Positions 1 to 8,494 are shown, numbered from the stretch's first letter. The stretch is DNA of 64,000 nt from CALLMM01 sp964429855 (GCA_964429855.1 CAYSDM010000005.1:42013-106012), one strand, 5' to 3'. The notes: generated by a model not told the origin, from the letters alone. Program-made: numbers and translations.

Positions 1-837
1 ATTGACCTGATAGGGCAGTTCCGTGATGACAATCGCGTGTTTTCCGTTCTCAATCGGCTCGATCTGAATATTTGCCTGAACGGTGATATGCCCGCGTCCC
101 TTCTCGTAGGCGTCTCGAATGCCCCGCGTGCCAAGAATCAGCCCGGCGGTGGGGAAGTCCGGTCCGGTAATGAACTTCATCAGATCGGCAACGGTCGCAT
201 CGGGGTTCTCCAGCAGATGCATGCAGACATCGCAGACTTCACGCAGGTTATGAGGAGGCACTTTGGTCGCCATGCCGACCGCAATACCCTCTCCGCCATT
301 GCACAGGAAATTGGGGAAGCGCGAAGGAAGGACAACCGGCTCGGTGCGCGTGTTGTCGTAGTTATCCATGAAGTTGACAGTTTCGCGATCCAGGTCAACC
401 AGCATTTCGACCGCGAAGACCGACATCCGCACTTCGGTATAACGCTGCGCGGCGGGGGGATCGCCGTCCACGCTGCCGAAGTTACCCTGCGGGTCCACCA
501 GCGGATAACGCAGACTGAAGTCCTGCGCCATGCGAACCAGGGTCGGGTAGATAACCTGATCTCCATGCGGGTGGTAGTTACCGGAGGTGTCCCCGGTGAT
601 TTTGGCGGATTTTCTGCGTTGCGCTCCCGGTCCAAGGTTCAGGTCGTTCATCGCCATCAGAATCCGACGTTGAACCGGCTTCAGTCCATCGCGAACATCT
701 GGAAGGGCGCGCGCGATCAGCGTGGAGACGGCATACCCCAGATAGGAACGCTTCAGTTCGTCGGAGATGTCAATCAACATCGTTCCGCCTTCACCGTTGC
801 CCTCGCTGCCGTTTGGGGAGTCAATATCCGTTGACAT
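1..837 (-). CDS. gyrA: DNA gyrase subunit A, N-terminal part (runs off the left edge)
   Basis: This is the first 279 codons of a type IIA topoisomerase A subunit, which cuts and rejoins DNA during supercoiling or decatenation. The ATG at 837 has AGGAG six bases upstream. A short acidic leader precedes the conserved start of the breakage-reunion domain (SYLGYAVSTLIARALPDVRDG). The catalytic tyrosine is Y133 in QRYTEVRM. The quinolone pocket reads HPHGDQVIYPT, so the positions equivalent to E. coli Ser83 and Asp87 are Gln94 and Pro98. A strong promoter lies about 65 bases upstream. The C-terminal beta-pinwheel that would separate GyrA from ParC is outside the window, so ParC or a single dual-function enzyme remains possible. 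Confidence 0.93.
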   Translation of the reverse strand, partial: MSTDIDSPNGSEGNGEGGTMLIDISDELKRSYLGYAVSTLIARALPDVRDGLKPVQRRILMAMNDLNLGPGAQRRKSAKITGDTSGNYHPHGDQVIYPTLVRMAQDFSLRYPLVDPQGNFGSVDGDPPAAQRYTEVRMSVFAVEMLVDLDRETVNFMDNYDNTRTEPVVLPSRFPNFLCNGGEGIAVGMATKVPPHNLREVCDVCMHLLENPDATVADLMKFITGPDFPTAGLILGTRGIRDAYEKGRGHITVQANIQIEPIENGKHAIVITELPYQVN

Positions 838-1155
838 AGTTTCTCCTTTGGAGGAAAACATCGCGTGAACACTAATTATATCCTGTCCATTACGCGAATA
901 TTATAGCAGATTATGTATAACTTTGTCAACATCTTGTAGGTCATTTTGAAAAAGCAAGAAGCATTTGAAATGCGAAGGAGGTATCCATCCGGGACAAAAT
1001 GGAGGCGACTTCTCGTATAGTAGAGAGGACGGCCAACAACATATTTTGTGAAATATCCTTTCTCTGTAAAGAAGAGAGGATTTCATTATATTTAGCTTGA
1101 ATCTATAATGAAACGCTGTTTTGCATTCACATCCTGAACAGGAGGTATCTGGTCG
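838..1155. other. Divergent intergenic region between gyrA and the YHS gene
   Basis: These 318 bp hold the gyrA promoter on the minus strand. On the plus strand a consensus -10 (TATAAT at 1104-1109) lies upstream of the YHS gene, but its -35 region is poor. A 61-codon minus-strand reading frame inside has no ribosome binding site or protein-like composition and is not called. Nothing else was recognised. Confidence 0.5.
900..929 (-). promoter_or_regulatory. Promoter of gyrA
   Basis: On the minus strand TTGACA (929-924) and TATAAT (905-900) are both perfect consensus hexamers, separated by 18 bp. The predicted transcript would have a leader of about 55 nt before the gyrA ATG. This is one of the strongest sigma70-type promoters in the window. 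Confidence 0.85.
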
Positions 1156-1851
1156 GTGAAATCTGGATTAGCCCTGATGTTCGGTTTTGCGCTGGCGGCA
1201 ACGCCGCTGATTGTAATCGCAGCGCAGGACTCCAAAGAGAAACCGGCGCTCCCGGAGACGGTTGCCTGTGCCGTAATGCCGGATCACAAGGTTAACGTGA
1301 AGGACGCGATGGCGAAGGGGATGTATGCGGATTATGAGTATAACCGCTACTTCTTCTGTTGCGCCGGGTGTCCGCCCCAATTTGCGAAAAGCCCTGAGAA
1401 GTTCGCCAAAAACGCCAGCATTCCGCTTCAATCCATTCCCATGCCGGAGAAGATCGCCTGCGCGGTGATGGAGGATCACTCCATCAACCCCAAACAGGCG
1501 ACGGAGAAGAAGCTCTTCGCGGACTACAATGGTCGCCGCTACTTCTTCTGCTGTGAGGGCTGCGTTCCTGCTTTCAACAAGGAGCCGGAGAAGTTTGCGA
1601 AGAAAGCCAGCGTACCGCTCGGTCAGATCGAACTGCCGAAGACGGTCGCCTGCGCCGTGATGACCGATAATAAGGTGGATGTCAAGGACGCGCTGAGTAA
1701 GGGAATGTACGCCGATTACAAGGGACGCCGCTATCTGTTCTGCTGCGCAGGCTGCCCGGGGGCATTCAAAGCCGATCCGGCGAAGTTCGCCAGCAATGCG
1801 AGCATCCCTTCACCGAAGGTTGAGAAGAAAGAAGCCAAAGAGACGAATTAA
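1156..1851 (+). CDS. Secreted protein with three tandem YHS (TRASH-like) metal-binding domains
   Basis: The GTG start has an AGGAGG ribosome site ten bases upstream. A signal peptide (residues 1-23, ending VIAA) is followed by three repeats of exactly 64 residues, starting near residues 36, 100 and 164. Each repeat has the order CAVM, then YADY or FADY, then Y-F/L-FCCxGC, then a PEKFA/PAKFA ending, as in YHS domains. Each has four Cys (for example C38, C68, C69, C72), which suggests metal binding outside the membrane. Single YHS domains are usual as tails of copper ATPases or as small proteins; three in tandem in one secreted protein is unusual. The C-terminus is Lys/Glu-rich. The metal and the role are not known; copper handling is an inference from the family. 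Confidence 0.85.
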   Translation: MKSGLALMFGFALAATPLIVIAAQDSKEKPALPETVACAVMPDHKVNVKDAMAKGMYADYEYNRYFFCCAGCPPQFAKSPEKFAKNASIPLQSIPMPEKIACAVMEDHSINPKQATEKKLFADYNGRRYFFCCEGCVPAFNKEPEKFAKKASVPLGQIELPKTVACAVMTDNKVDVKDALSKGMYADYKGRRYLFCCAGCPGAFKADPAKFASNASIPSPKVEKKEAKETN

Positions 1852-1877
1852 CCTTCTTTTAACGGTGTCTCACATCG

Positions 1878-1920
1878 CGACCCGGTCGAGATTCCCCCGC
1901 GAAAACCGACCGGGTCGTTC
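1878..1920 (+). terminator. Terminator hairpin after the YHS gene
   Basis: An 11-bp perfect stem (CGACCCGGTCG at 1878-1888 with CGACCGGGTCG at 1907-1917) lies 27 bp after the stop codon. The following T-run is short (TTCT), so termination may be weak. Confidence 0.55.
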
Positions 1921-1941
1921 TGTGATCCCTGGCCGAAGCAG

Positions 1942-1970
1942 TTGACAAGCGCGGGGGATTGCGGTAGACT
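1942..1970 (+). promoter_or_regulatory. Promoter of tRNA-Ser(CGA)
   Basis: TTGACA (1942-1947), a 17-bp spacer and TAGACT (1965-1970) lie 27 bp before the tRNA. Confidence 0.7.
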
Positions 1971-1997
1971 CCCATCATCCACATTGAACGATCGCAC

Positions 1998-2081
1998 GGA
2001 GGGGTCGCATAGTGGTCTAGTGCGCCCGCCTCGAAAGCGGGTAGGTCAAAAGCCTCGCGGGTTCGAATCCCGCCCCCTCCG
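1998..2081 (+). tRNA. tRNA-Ser (anticodon CGA)
   Basis: The acceptor stem GGAGGGG pairs with CCCCTCC. The anticodon loop is CTCGAAA (anticodon CGA, reads UCG). There is a long class II variable arm and a T-arm GCGGG-TTCGAAT-CCCGC. The discriminator base is G, as expected for serine, and no CCA is encoded. Length is 84 nt. Confidence 0.95.
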
Positions 2082-2177
2082 CTCCCCTTATTCCGCTCTC
2101 CAGATTGTTGCCGCGATATGTTGTTCGGGATGTTTTCGGGTCGCCCAGCAGTAGAGCGCTACCAGTTCGTCGGAGTA

Positions 2178-4118
2178 TCAACGGCTACCTTTAGCCATCG
2201 CTTCCGCAAACAGCCTATCCAGCGCCGGTCTGTCTACCGGGTGCCGGGATTCATGTTCCATTGCCAGCCGACGCCGGTTCTCTATCTCTCGCCGAACCCG
2301 GCTGTCGCGGGCTGCCACATAGATGACGGAGCGGCTCTGCACGTCGTCTATCTCAACGCCGGTATCGGTGGCGCGCCACTTCGTCGGGTGAACGCCGTCC
2401 GCATCTATCCGGAAGAGATCTTGCGGTTTTCGCAGCCAATGAGGCAGTGGAAACTGAAATACGGCTCTTCTTGGAGCGCCAAATGTAAAGACGTTCTCCT
2501 TCGGATCGGCAGAGTAGGCGGTATCCAGCGCAAAAAGAATCCCAGCCGATGGAGACACTATCGAGGCGAGGTCCCAGTCCGGCGCGCCGTCTGCAGTGGT
2601 TCGCCGCTCAAAACGGTAGGCGTCTCCCTCCAGATAAAACCTATCCAGCATCCGTATTTCGCGCCCTATTCGCCGCATCGCCTCCCATGTATCCGGGTAC
2701 TCCATCAGTGATCTCAGACTCAGATTGAACCAGTAGAGGGAAGTGATCCGCGTGGAGAGGGCATGTAGTGCCTGCTCGCGCAGTTCATCCGGGGTTGGAG
2801 ATCGTCGTTTTCGCCCGTCAAAACGATTATCCCAGTCGTAGTGCGGTCCCTGTGACCAGTAGGCGCAGGGCATCGGACGATTCAGTTCTCGCAGAGAGCG
2901 GCACATGTCGCCGATAGTCTCCAGAGGCGCGCCCCATCGAATACGCCGTCCGCCCCAGCGATCATAGAGATTCCAGGCATCGGCAGCGGGCGCGACAACG
3001 CGATAGGCGTCGTAGTGCGGGTAGTCCGAAAGACCGGCATACCAGCGCCAGACCTTCTCTTCGCTGTGCGTTACGGTGGTCGCCAGCCTGCTGGCACGAT
3101 AGGGAAGAAGCTGATCGAAAACCTCCTGTGGAGGAACCGGTCTCCCGCCTCCATACTGCGGTTCTCCCAGAAACTCTACGGCGTGGATCCTGGGCAGCCA
3201 TTCATCCGTATCGAAGGCGGATATCGGGTCCAGTTTATGGAACAGCTTGATCGGGATTCGGTTGTATAGCGCAGGATTGTCAGTATAACCGGGAGTTGCG
3301 CTGATATGTCCGGTATTGATATGCATACTCGCCAGAAGATGCAGATACGACTCCTGCCGGATGTGTTCCCCGATCCAGCCTCCACTGATATCGAATACCT
3401 CCCGCTTGATGCGAAGATGCGCCCATAGCGACCCTTCCGAGGTCGCCAGTTCTATCGCCGCATAGGTCAGGGGCAGTTTGCGCGTAGAGATTCGGACATA
3501 GCCTTTCTCTCCAGAAGGAACCATCTCAGAGACCTTGATCGGCTTTTCTGGGAAGAGTGTCTGCCATGTATCTCCGGATTTCGGAAGCCATAGACGCAGT
3601 GAGTGAATTTTCAAGGCGCGCGTTCCGGTATTGGCGACATACGCCATCACAGTATCCGGCTGAACGGAGCCATCCCGCGAGAGGAAGGTAACGCTGGAAA
3701 TCCACTGTTTCGGCGCGGTTATCGGAATCTCTGTCGGCTTCAGCCCTTCGGCTTCCAGTTGGAAGGCGTTCCCGACGCCCCATCGGGACGATTTGCCATT
3801 GAAACTCCAGACCGTCAACGCCTCTTCCGAGGGCGATTTCACCGCGGTAGACAGATCATGCCAGGACCACTCCTGTTCGGCAAGGAGCTGCGCAGGTGTC
3901 TTCCCATTGAAACGACCGGGCATAGCGGGACCTTTTACAAAGAGCTGTATACGTGCTGCAAGAGACGGATCACGCGGACGGCGATAACGCATCGTTGGCT
4001 CGATGGTGTGCGGGGTAATGACCTTCCCGACGATCTCTGCGGCGGTAGAGGGAAAGGAAATCTGCAGGGTCATGGCGAGAAAAGGGAGCGTAAAAAGGCG
4101 TATCATGCAACGATCCAT
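2178..4118 (-). CDS. Large exported protein of unknown function, possibly glycoside-hydrolase-like
   Basis: The frame is open up to 4271, but the first 50 codons read through the antisense of tRNA-Phe and are not real. The first usable starts are ATG at 4118 (646 aa) or ATG at 4106; neither has a strong ribosome site. A hydrophobic signal peptide (MIRLFTLPFLAMTLQI, ending near STAAE) indicates export. Residues about 20-270 look like beta-sandwich material. Residues about 270-560 are rich in Trp/Tyr/Asp with segments such as YWSQGPHYDWDNRFDG and SLYWFNLSLRS, which resembles a barrel-type carbohydrate-active enzyme. The tail is basic and helical. No named family was recognised, so the function is unknown. 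Confidence 0.7.
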   Translation of the reverse strand: MDRCMIRLFTLPFLAMTLQISFPSTAAEIVGKVITPHTIEPTMRYRRPRDPSLAARIQLFVKGPAMPGRFNGKTPAQLLAEQEWSWHDLSTAVKSPSEEALTVWSFNGKSSRWGVGNAFQLEAEGLKPTEIPITAPKQWISSVTFLSRDGSVQPDTVMAYVANTGTRALKIHSLRLWLPKSGDTWQTLFPEKPIKVSEMVPSGEKGYVRISTRKLPLTYAAIELATSEGSLWAHLRIKREVFDISGGWIGEHIRQESYLHLLASMHINTGHISATPGYTDNPALYNRIPIKLFHKLDPISAFDTDEWLPRIHAVEFLGEPQYGGGRPVPPQEVFDQLLPYRASRLATTVTHSEEKVWRWYAGLSDYPHYDAYRVVAPAADAWNLYDRWGGRRIRWGAPLETIGDMCRSLRELNRPMPCAYWSQGPHYDWDNRFDGRKRRSPTPDELREQALHALSTRITSLYWFNLSLRSLMEYPDTWEAMRRIGREIRMLDRFYLEGDAYRFERRTTADGAPDWDLASIVSPSAGILFALDTAYSADPKENVFTFGAPRRAVFQFPLPHWLRKPQDLFRIDADGVHPTKWRATDTGVEIDDVQSRSVIYVAARDSRVRREIENRRRLAMEHESRHPVDRPALDRLFAEAMAKGSR

Positions 4119-4213
4119 TTCGATGTCAACACCAGAATATAGAGATAGAGACGCAGAAAGACGGGATCCAAAAGGTTCCCGCCTTTCCATCCAAAGCCAC
4201 AAAAAATCAGAAG

Positions 4214-4286
4214 TGCCGCGGACCGGACTTGAACCAGTGACACGTGGATTTTCAGTCCACTGCTCTACCAACTGAGCTACCGCGGC
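4214..4286 (-). tRNA. tRNA-Phe (anticodon GAA)
   Basis: On the minus strand the acceptor GCCGCGG pairs with CCGCGGC, the D-arm contains AGCTCAGTTGGTAGAGC, the anticodon loop CTGAAAA gives GAA, and the T-arm loop is TTCAAGT. Discriminator A. Length 73 nt. Confidence 0.95.
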
Positions 4287-4318
4287 ATATCTCTATTGTT
4301 GCTCAACAGAGCACACCT

Positions 4319-4348
4319 ATTATACTGCATGACATTCGGAAATGTAAA
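4319..4348 (-). promoter_or_regulatory. Promoter of tRNA-Phe
   Basis: TTTACA (4348-4343), an 18-bp spacer and a perfect TATAAT (4324-4319) lie 32 bp before the tRNA on the minus strand. Confidence 0.75.
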
Positions 4349-4394
4349 GACTGACTATGCTAAAACTCCCCTGACAATAAACCCTGTTCGCGCG

Positions 4395-4423
4395 TTGTTT
4401 CAGTGGGGTGTGTATGATACAAT
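4395..4423 (+). promoter_or_regulatory. Candidate promoter of the aldolase/PHP run
   Basis: TTGTTT (4395-4400), 17 bp, TACAAT (4418-4423). The leader to the first gene would be about 80-95 nt. Confidence 0.5.
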
Positions 4424-4510
4424 GACATGAAGTAGAGACACTTTCATGTGGCTTGACAACGGAAATCCATTCCGAACTGACAGCGCGCCCAAATAGGGCA
4501 TCAACGCTTT

Positions 4511-5293
4511 ATGAGGATAAGCATCGTGTATGATCGAGAACAGGTTTTAGAACAACTGATAGCCCTTTCCCGCAGTCTCGGCGATCCCGCCAGAGACCTG
4601 GCGATCCTGGGAGAGGGAAACACCTCTGCCCAGTCCAGTGATTCGACTTTTTTTGTCAAAGCCAGCGGAAAAGAGCTTCGCGCGGCGGATGCAGACAGCT
4701 TTGTGGAGGTAGACCTGCACCGGGCATTAGCCGTCCTGAACGGTCCTCCTTTGACCGACAGCCAGGTGCGGGAGGCTCTGCTGGCTGTCCGCGCGGACTC
4801 CTCTTCCAACGCGATGCCTTCAGTGGAGACATTTCTCCATGCCTATCTTCTGTCGCTGCATGGCATCATGTTTGTCGGGCATACCCATCCGACCGCTGTG
4901 AATGCCATCCTCTGCTCACAGGAATCAAAACGCGCCGTTCAGGGGAAGCTTTTTCCCGATGAGATCGTCTGCTGTGGTCCGGCTGTCTGCTATGTAGAGT
5001 ATACTGATCCGGGAGTGCCGCTGGCATTGAAGCTGCGGGATCGTGTCGAAGCCTTCATTGATGAGCACAACATGCCGCCGAAAGTGATTCTGATGGAGAA
5101 TCACGGTTTTATTGCCTCCGGTCGCTCTGCCCGTGATGTGGAGATCATCACCTCGATGTACGTCAAGACAGCGCGGGTTCTGCTGGGAACTTATGCGATG
5201 GGGGGACCGCGATTCATGACGCCGGAGAATGTTGCGCGCATCCACACGCGCCCGGATGAGATATATCGGCAGAAACAGATCGGCAACCACTAA
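4511..5293 (+). CDS. Class II aldolase/adducin family protein
   Basis: This belongs to the zinc-dependent class II aldolases (fuculose- and rhamnulose-phosphate aldolases, ribulose-phosphate epimerases). Visible motifs are GEGNTSA near residue 34, the metal-binding HTHPT near residue 120, and ENHGF near residue 200 that supplies a further His. Length (260 aa) fits the family. The ATG at 4511 lacks a good ribosome site; an in-frame GTG at 4526 has GAGGA about eight bases upstream and may be the real start, giving 255 aa. A PHP-domain gene follows after 15 bp. The substrate cannot be told from sequence; a sugar phosphate is likely. Confidence 0.85.
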   Translation: MRISIVYDREQVLEQLIALSRSLGDPARDLAILGEGNTSAQSSDSTFFVKASGKELRAADADSFVEVDLHRALAVLNGPPLTDSQVREALLAVRADSSSNAMPSVETFLHAYLLSLHGIMFVGHTHPTAVNAILCSQESKRAVQGKLFPDEIVCCGPAVCYVEYTDPGVPLALKLRDRVEAFIDEHNMPPKVILMENHGFIASGRSARDVEIITSMYVKTARVLLGTYAMGGPRFMTPENVARIHTRPDEIYRQKQIGNH

Positions 5294-5308
5294 CGCAGGA
5301 AAGGCATC

Positions 5309-6178
5309 ATGAGCCATTCGCTGATAAATCCCTATCTCCAGTCGGGGAGATGGTGGCGGGGAAACACGCATACCCATACGCAGGCGTCAGATGGCGCGGA
5401 TGCGCCGCAGGATGTGATTCGCTTCTATGCCGAAGCGGGGTATGATTTTCTGGCAATCACCGATCATAATCTGGTGCTGCCTCTCTTAGAGTACGATCCA
5501 TGCGGGATGGTGTTGATCGAGGGAGAGGAACTGACCACGCCGCGAACCCATGTGGTTGGGCTTGGACTGCGCGAGACGCTTCCGAGGGGAGAAAGCACCC
5601 AGAACCAGATTGATCTTATCCGTGAGGCGGGGGGACTCTCCATCATTGCGCATCCGCACTGGATGGGATTTACGCGCGACGATCTGGTTCCCCTGGAGGG
5701 GCATCTGGCGATTGAACTGACCAATCAGGTCTGTTTCTACCTGGACGGTAAGGGCGACTCGGTCGCATGGTGGGATCATCTATTGACAAAGGGACGACGG
5801 TGCTGGGGAGTCTCGGTTGATGACTGCCATGATATCATGCGCGATGGCGCAATGGGCTGGATTATGGTTGACTCTCCGACGCGGGACTGGCCTTCTCTGC
5901 GCGAAGCGATGGAGCGCGGGAGTTTTTATGCCTCCACCGGACCCCAATTCGAAGCGATCTCCGCGAAAGAGCGGCAAATCTCTTTTGTAACCTCGCCCTG
6001 CGTTCAGGTTCGAATAATCGGGAGAGAAGGAGCGGTTATTCATCAGCAAACCTCGGACTCGAAGCAGGTTTTCATGATTCGATTTGATGTTCCGGAATCC
6101 GAACCTTATGCACGGGTTGAGATCGAAGATGAAGAAGGCAGGCGCGCATGGTCTCAGCCCTTCTGGACAGCAGCCTGA
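5309..6178 (+). CDS. PHP-domain metal-dependent phosphoesterase
   Basis: The PHP fold is clear from its metal-binding motifs in order: NTHTHT near residue 20, AITDHN near 50, EGEEL, AHPHW near 115, and the late Asp-Cys-His of VSVDDCHD near 170. Residues after about 215 form a beta-rich C-terminal extension. PHP proteins hydrolyse phosphoesters such as histidinol phosphate or nucleotide phosphates; this stand-alone form is closest in style to the YciV-like/CehA-like groups. The start has AGGAAAGG just upstream. It sits directly behind the aldolase gene, so the two may act on one phosphorylated metabolite, which is inference. Confidence 0.85.
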   Translation: MSHSLINPYLQSGRWWRGNTHTHTQASDGADAPQDVIRFYAEAGYDFLAITDHNLVLPLLEYDPCGMVLIEGEELTTPRTHVVGLGLRETLPRGESTQNQIDLIREAGGLSIIAHPHWMGFTRDDLVPLEGHLAIELTNQVCFYLDGKGDSVAWWDHLLTKGRRCWGVSVDDCHDIMRDGAMGWIMVDSPTRDWPSLREAMERGSFYASTGPQFEAISAKERQISFVTSPCVQVRIIGREGAVIHQQTSDSKQVFMIRFDVPESEPYARVEIEDEEGRRAWSQPFWTAA

Positions 6179-6185
6179 ATCGGTG

Positions 6186-7076
6186 ATGTCGCTGAACTGG
6201 TCTGACACTCCCCGACAACAGTTGAATATTGCAGATACGCTTGCCAGCGGACAGTGTTTTCGATGGGAGCAGACGGCCGAAGGCGAGTGGATTGGCGTGA
6301 TCGAAGACAGCCTCATCCGCCTGAAGCCGGAGGAGGCGGGTTTCTGGTGGGAGACCTATCCGGTAACCGGACGCTGGGAGTTGATCCATCGCTATTTTGC
6401 GCTGGATGTTGACCTGGAGGGCCTGTACGCGGAGTGGCGGCAGAGCGATCCGCGCATTGTGCCGAGTCTGCGTCGCCGTGCAGGTTTACGTATTCTTCGG
6501 CAGGACGCAGAGGAAGCGTTCTTTGCATTTCACTGTGCAACATGTAATACAGTCGTCAAGATAACCCGAAGCGTTCGCGCGCTGGCGCAGCGCTACGGAG
6601 AGCCGATCTGCGAATGGAAGGGAAAGACCTTTTACCGATTTCCTTCGGCGGTGAGGCTGGCAAATGCCTCTGAAGCAGCGCTGCGTGAAGACCTGTGGGG
6701 ATTTCGCGCTCCGCGCATGATCGCGTCGGCACAGCATCTCTTGAAGCAGAAACCGGGCTGGCTGGAGAGCCTCCGGGAGATACCCTATCGCGAAGCCCAT
6801 GCAGAACTGGTGCGACGGGAGGGAATCGGCGCGAAGGTCGCCGACTGCATCTGCCTCTTTGCACTCTGGCACGATGAGGCGACGCCGATTGATACGCATC
6901 TGTGGAAAATCGCCGTAAAGATGTATCGTCCCGATCTGCGGGGAAGGTCGCTGACTCCCTCGCTCTATCAGAGCATCGCCGAACTGTTTCGCGAGCGATA
7001 CGGAGCTTTTGCCGGCTGGGCGCAGCAGTATCTATTTATGGATGCATTGAACGCAGGAAAACCATACACATCTTAA
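6186..7076 (+). CDS. ogg: OGG1-type 8-oxoguanine DNA glycosylase/AP lyase
   Basis: Alignable by eye to eukaryotic OGG1 through most of its length: SGQCFRW near the start, the HhH-GPD segment with catalytic Lys in GIGAKVADC (K217), and catalytic Asp in PIDTHLW (D236). It excises 8-oxoguanine opposite C and nicks the abasic site. The frame is open from 6084, but OGG1 homology begins at the ATG at 6186, seven bases after the PHP stop, so translational coupling is likely; no strong ribosome site was seen. The damage-recognition triad Asn-Asn-Asn of human OGG1 (149-151) reads Cys-Asn-Thr here (C120-T122). Most bacteria use MutM instead. Confidence 0.88.
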   Translation: MSLNWSDTPRQQLNIADTLASGQCFRWEQTAEGEWIGVIEDSLIRLKPEEAGFWWETYPVTGRWELIHRYFALDVDLEGLYAEWRQSDPRIVPSLRRRAGLRILRQDAEEAFFAFHCATCNTVVKITRSVRALAQRYGEPICEWKGKTFYRFPSAVRLANASEAALREDLWGFRAPRMIASAQHLLKQKPGWLESLREIPYREAHAELVRREGIGAKVADCICLFALWHDEATPIDTHLWKIAVKMYRPDLRGRSLTPSLYQSIAELFRERYGAFAGWAQQYLFMDALNAGKPYTS

Positions 7077-7101
7077 ATCCATGTGCCGAGGTAACCGACC
7101 T

Positions 7102-8463
7102 ATGCAGCTTTTTAACACATTAACCCGTTCGAAAGAGGAGTTCATTCCGCTGGATCCTGCGCGTGTGGGGTTATACTGCTGCGGACCGACGGTCTATAAC
7201 TTCGTTCACATTGGAAATCTTCGTGCCTATATCTTTGATGATGTTCTTCGCCGGGCATTACGATTCAATGGGTACAACCTTCTGCATGTAATGAACATCA
7301 CCGATGTGGGGCATCTGGAGTCGGATGCGGACGAAGGCGAAGATAAGATGGAGAAGGGGGCGACTCGCGAAGGATTGACCGTCTGGGAGATCGCGAGAAA
7401 GTATGAGGACGCCTTCTTCCATGATGCAAAGCGTCTGAATATCGAGCGTCCTGATGTGGTATGTCGAGCCACCGAACATATTCCTGAGATGATCGCCATG
7501 ATCGAGCGTCTTCTGGAACGGGGGATGGCGTACATCACGCCGAATGCCGTCTACTTCGATACCTCCCGGTTTCCCAACTATACTGGGCTGGCGCGACTCG
7601 ATCTCAGCGGGATGCAGGCAGGCGCAGGCGGGCGCGTGCAGTTAACCGGAGAGAAGCGGCACCCAAACGACTTTGCGCTCTGGTTTACCAATAAACCCCG
7701 TCATATCATGCAGTGGGACAGCCCCTGGGGACGGGGGTATCCTGGCTGGCATATCGAGTGCTCGGCGATGAGCATGAAATACCTGGGGGAGACGTTTGAT
7801 ATCCACTGTGGCGGGGTGGATCATATTCCCGTGCACCACACCAATGAGATCGCGCAGAGCGAAGGAGCGACCGGAAAGCAGTTCGTGCGCTACTGGCTTC
7901 ACAACGAGTTTCTGATCGTGGATAAGGGGAAGATGTCCAAGTCGGGCGAGAACTTCCTGACTCTGCAGGTGTTGATAGATCGCGGCTATGATCCTCTCTC
8001 CTATCGCTACCTCTGCCTTCAGGCGCACTATCGCTCCGAGTTGATGTTCTCCTGGGAGAATCTGGACGCCGCGCAGCAGGGGCTGCGACGGGTCTACTCC
8101 ACCTCCGCCGAAAACGATCCGCTGACAGATAGCGCGCGGTACGCGGATGCAAGAGCGGAGGCGCTGGAGGCTTTGAACGACGATCTGGGAACGCCGCAAC
8201 TGGTCGGAATCCTGAACCGGTATGGCAGTATGCGGCTGTGGACGAAGTTTGACGCGATACTCGGTCTGGATATCGCCCGCCGTTCGCGCCGTTCCGAGGA
8301 AGAACTGCCGGAGGAGGTGAAGCGACTGGTGGAGGAGCGTAATGCCGCCCGACGAGCCAGAAACTGGCTGCAGTCCGACTCCCTCCGCAATCAGTTGATC
8401 GAGATGGGGTACGATGTGGGAGACAGCCCCGGAGGAACCACCGTCAAGCGAAAAGTGCTTTAA
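7102..8463 (+). CDS. cysS: Cysteinyl-tRNA synthetase
   Basis: Class I synthetase charging tRNA-Cys. Visible are CCGPTVYN with a zinc Cys, the HIGH-type motif HIGN, WHIECSAMS and HHTNEIAQSE (remaining zinc ligands), and KMSKSG. The C-terminal region is the helical DALR/anticodon part. The frame opens at 7081, but MQLFNT at 7102 matches the normal N-terminus (453 aa) and has GAGGT upstream. It follows the glycosylase by 25 bp. Confidence 0.96.
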   Translation: MQLFNTLTRSKEEFIPLDPARVGLYCCGPTVYNFVHIGNLRAYIFDDVLRRALRFNGYNLLHVMNITDVGHLESDADEGEDKMEKGATREGLTVWEIARKYEDAFFHDAKRLNIERPDVVCRATEHIPEMIAMIERLLERGMAYITPNAVYFDTSRFPNYTGLARLDLSGMQAGAGGRVQLTGEKRHPNDFALWFTNKPRHIMQWDSPWGRGYPGWHIECSAMSMKYLGETFDIHCGGVDHIPVHHTNEIAQSEGATGKQFVRYWLHNEFLIVDKGKMSKSGENFLTLQVLIDRGYDPLSYRYLCLQAHYRSELMFSWENLDAAQQGLRRVYSTSAENDPLTDSARYADARAEALEALNDDLGTPQLVGILNRYGSMRLWTKFDAILGLDIARRSRRSEEELPEEVKRLVEERNAARRARNWLQSDSLRNQLIEMGYDVGDSPGGTTVKRKVL

Positions 8464-8467
8464 TCCC

Positions 8468-8494
8468 GAAGCCGGAGCTATATGCTCCGGCTTC
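8468..8494 (+). terminator. Hairpin after cysS
   Basis: An 11-bp perfect stem (GAAGCCGGAGC/GCTCCGGCTTC) with a TATAT loop begins five bases after the cysS stop. There is no T-run, so it may act as a transcript-stabilising hairpin or a weak terminator. Confidence 0.6.

Noticed and set aside
901..1086. 61-codon minus-strand frame upstream of gyrA
   Set aside because: It covers the gyrA promoter, has no ribosome site, and its composition is not protein-like.
4119..4271. N-terminal extension of the large exported protein
   Set aside because: The codons are a read-through of tRNA-Phe, a well-known artefact.
4453..4481. TTGACA before the class II aldolase as a promoter
   Set aside because: No acceptable -10 at 16-19 bp; the TTGTTT/TACAAT pair upstream is better.
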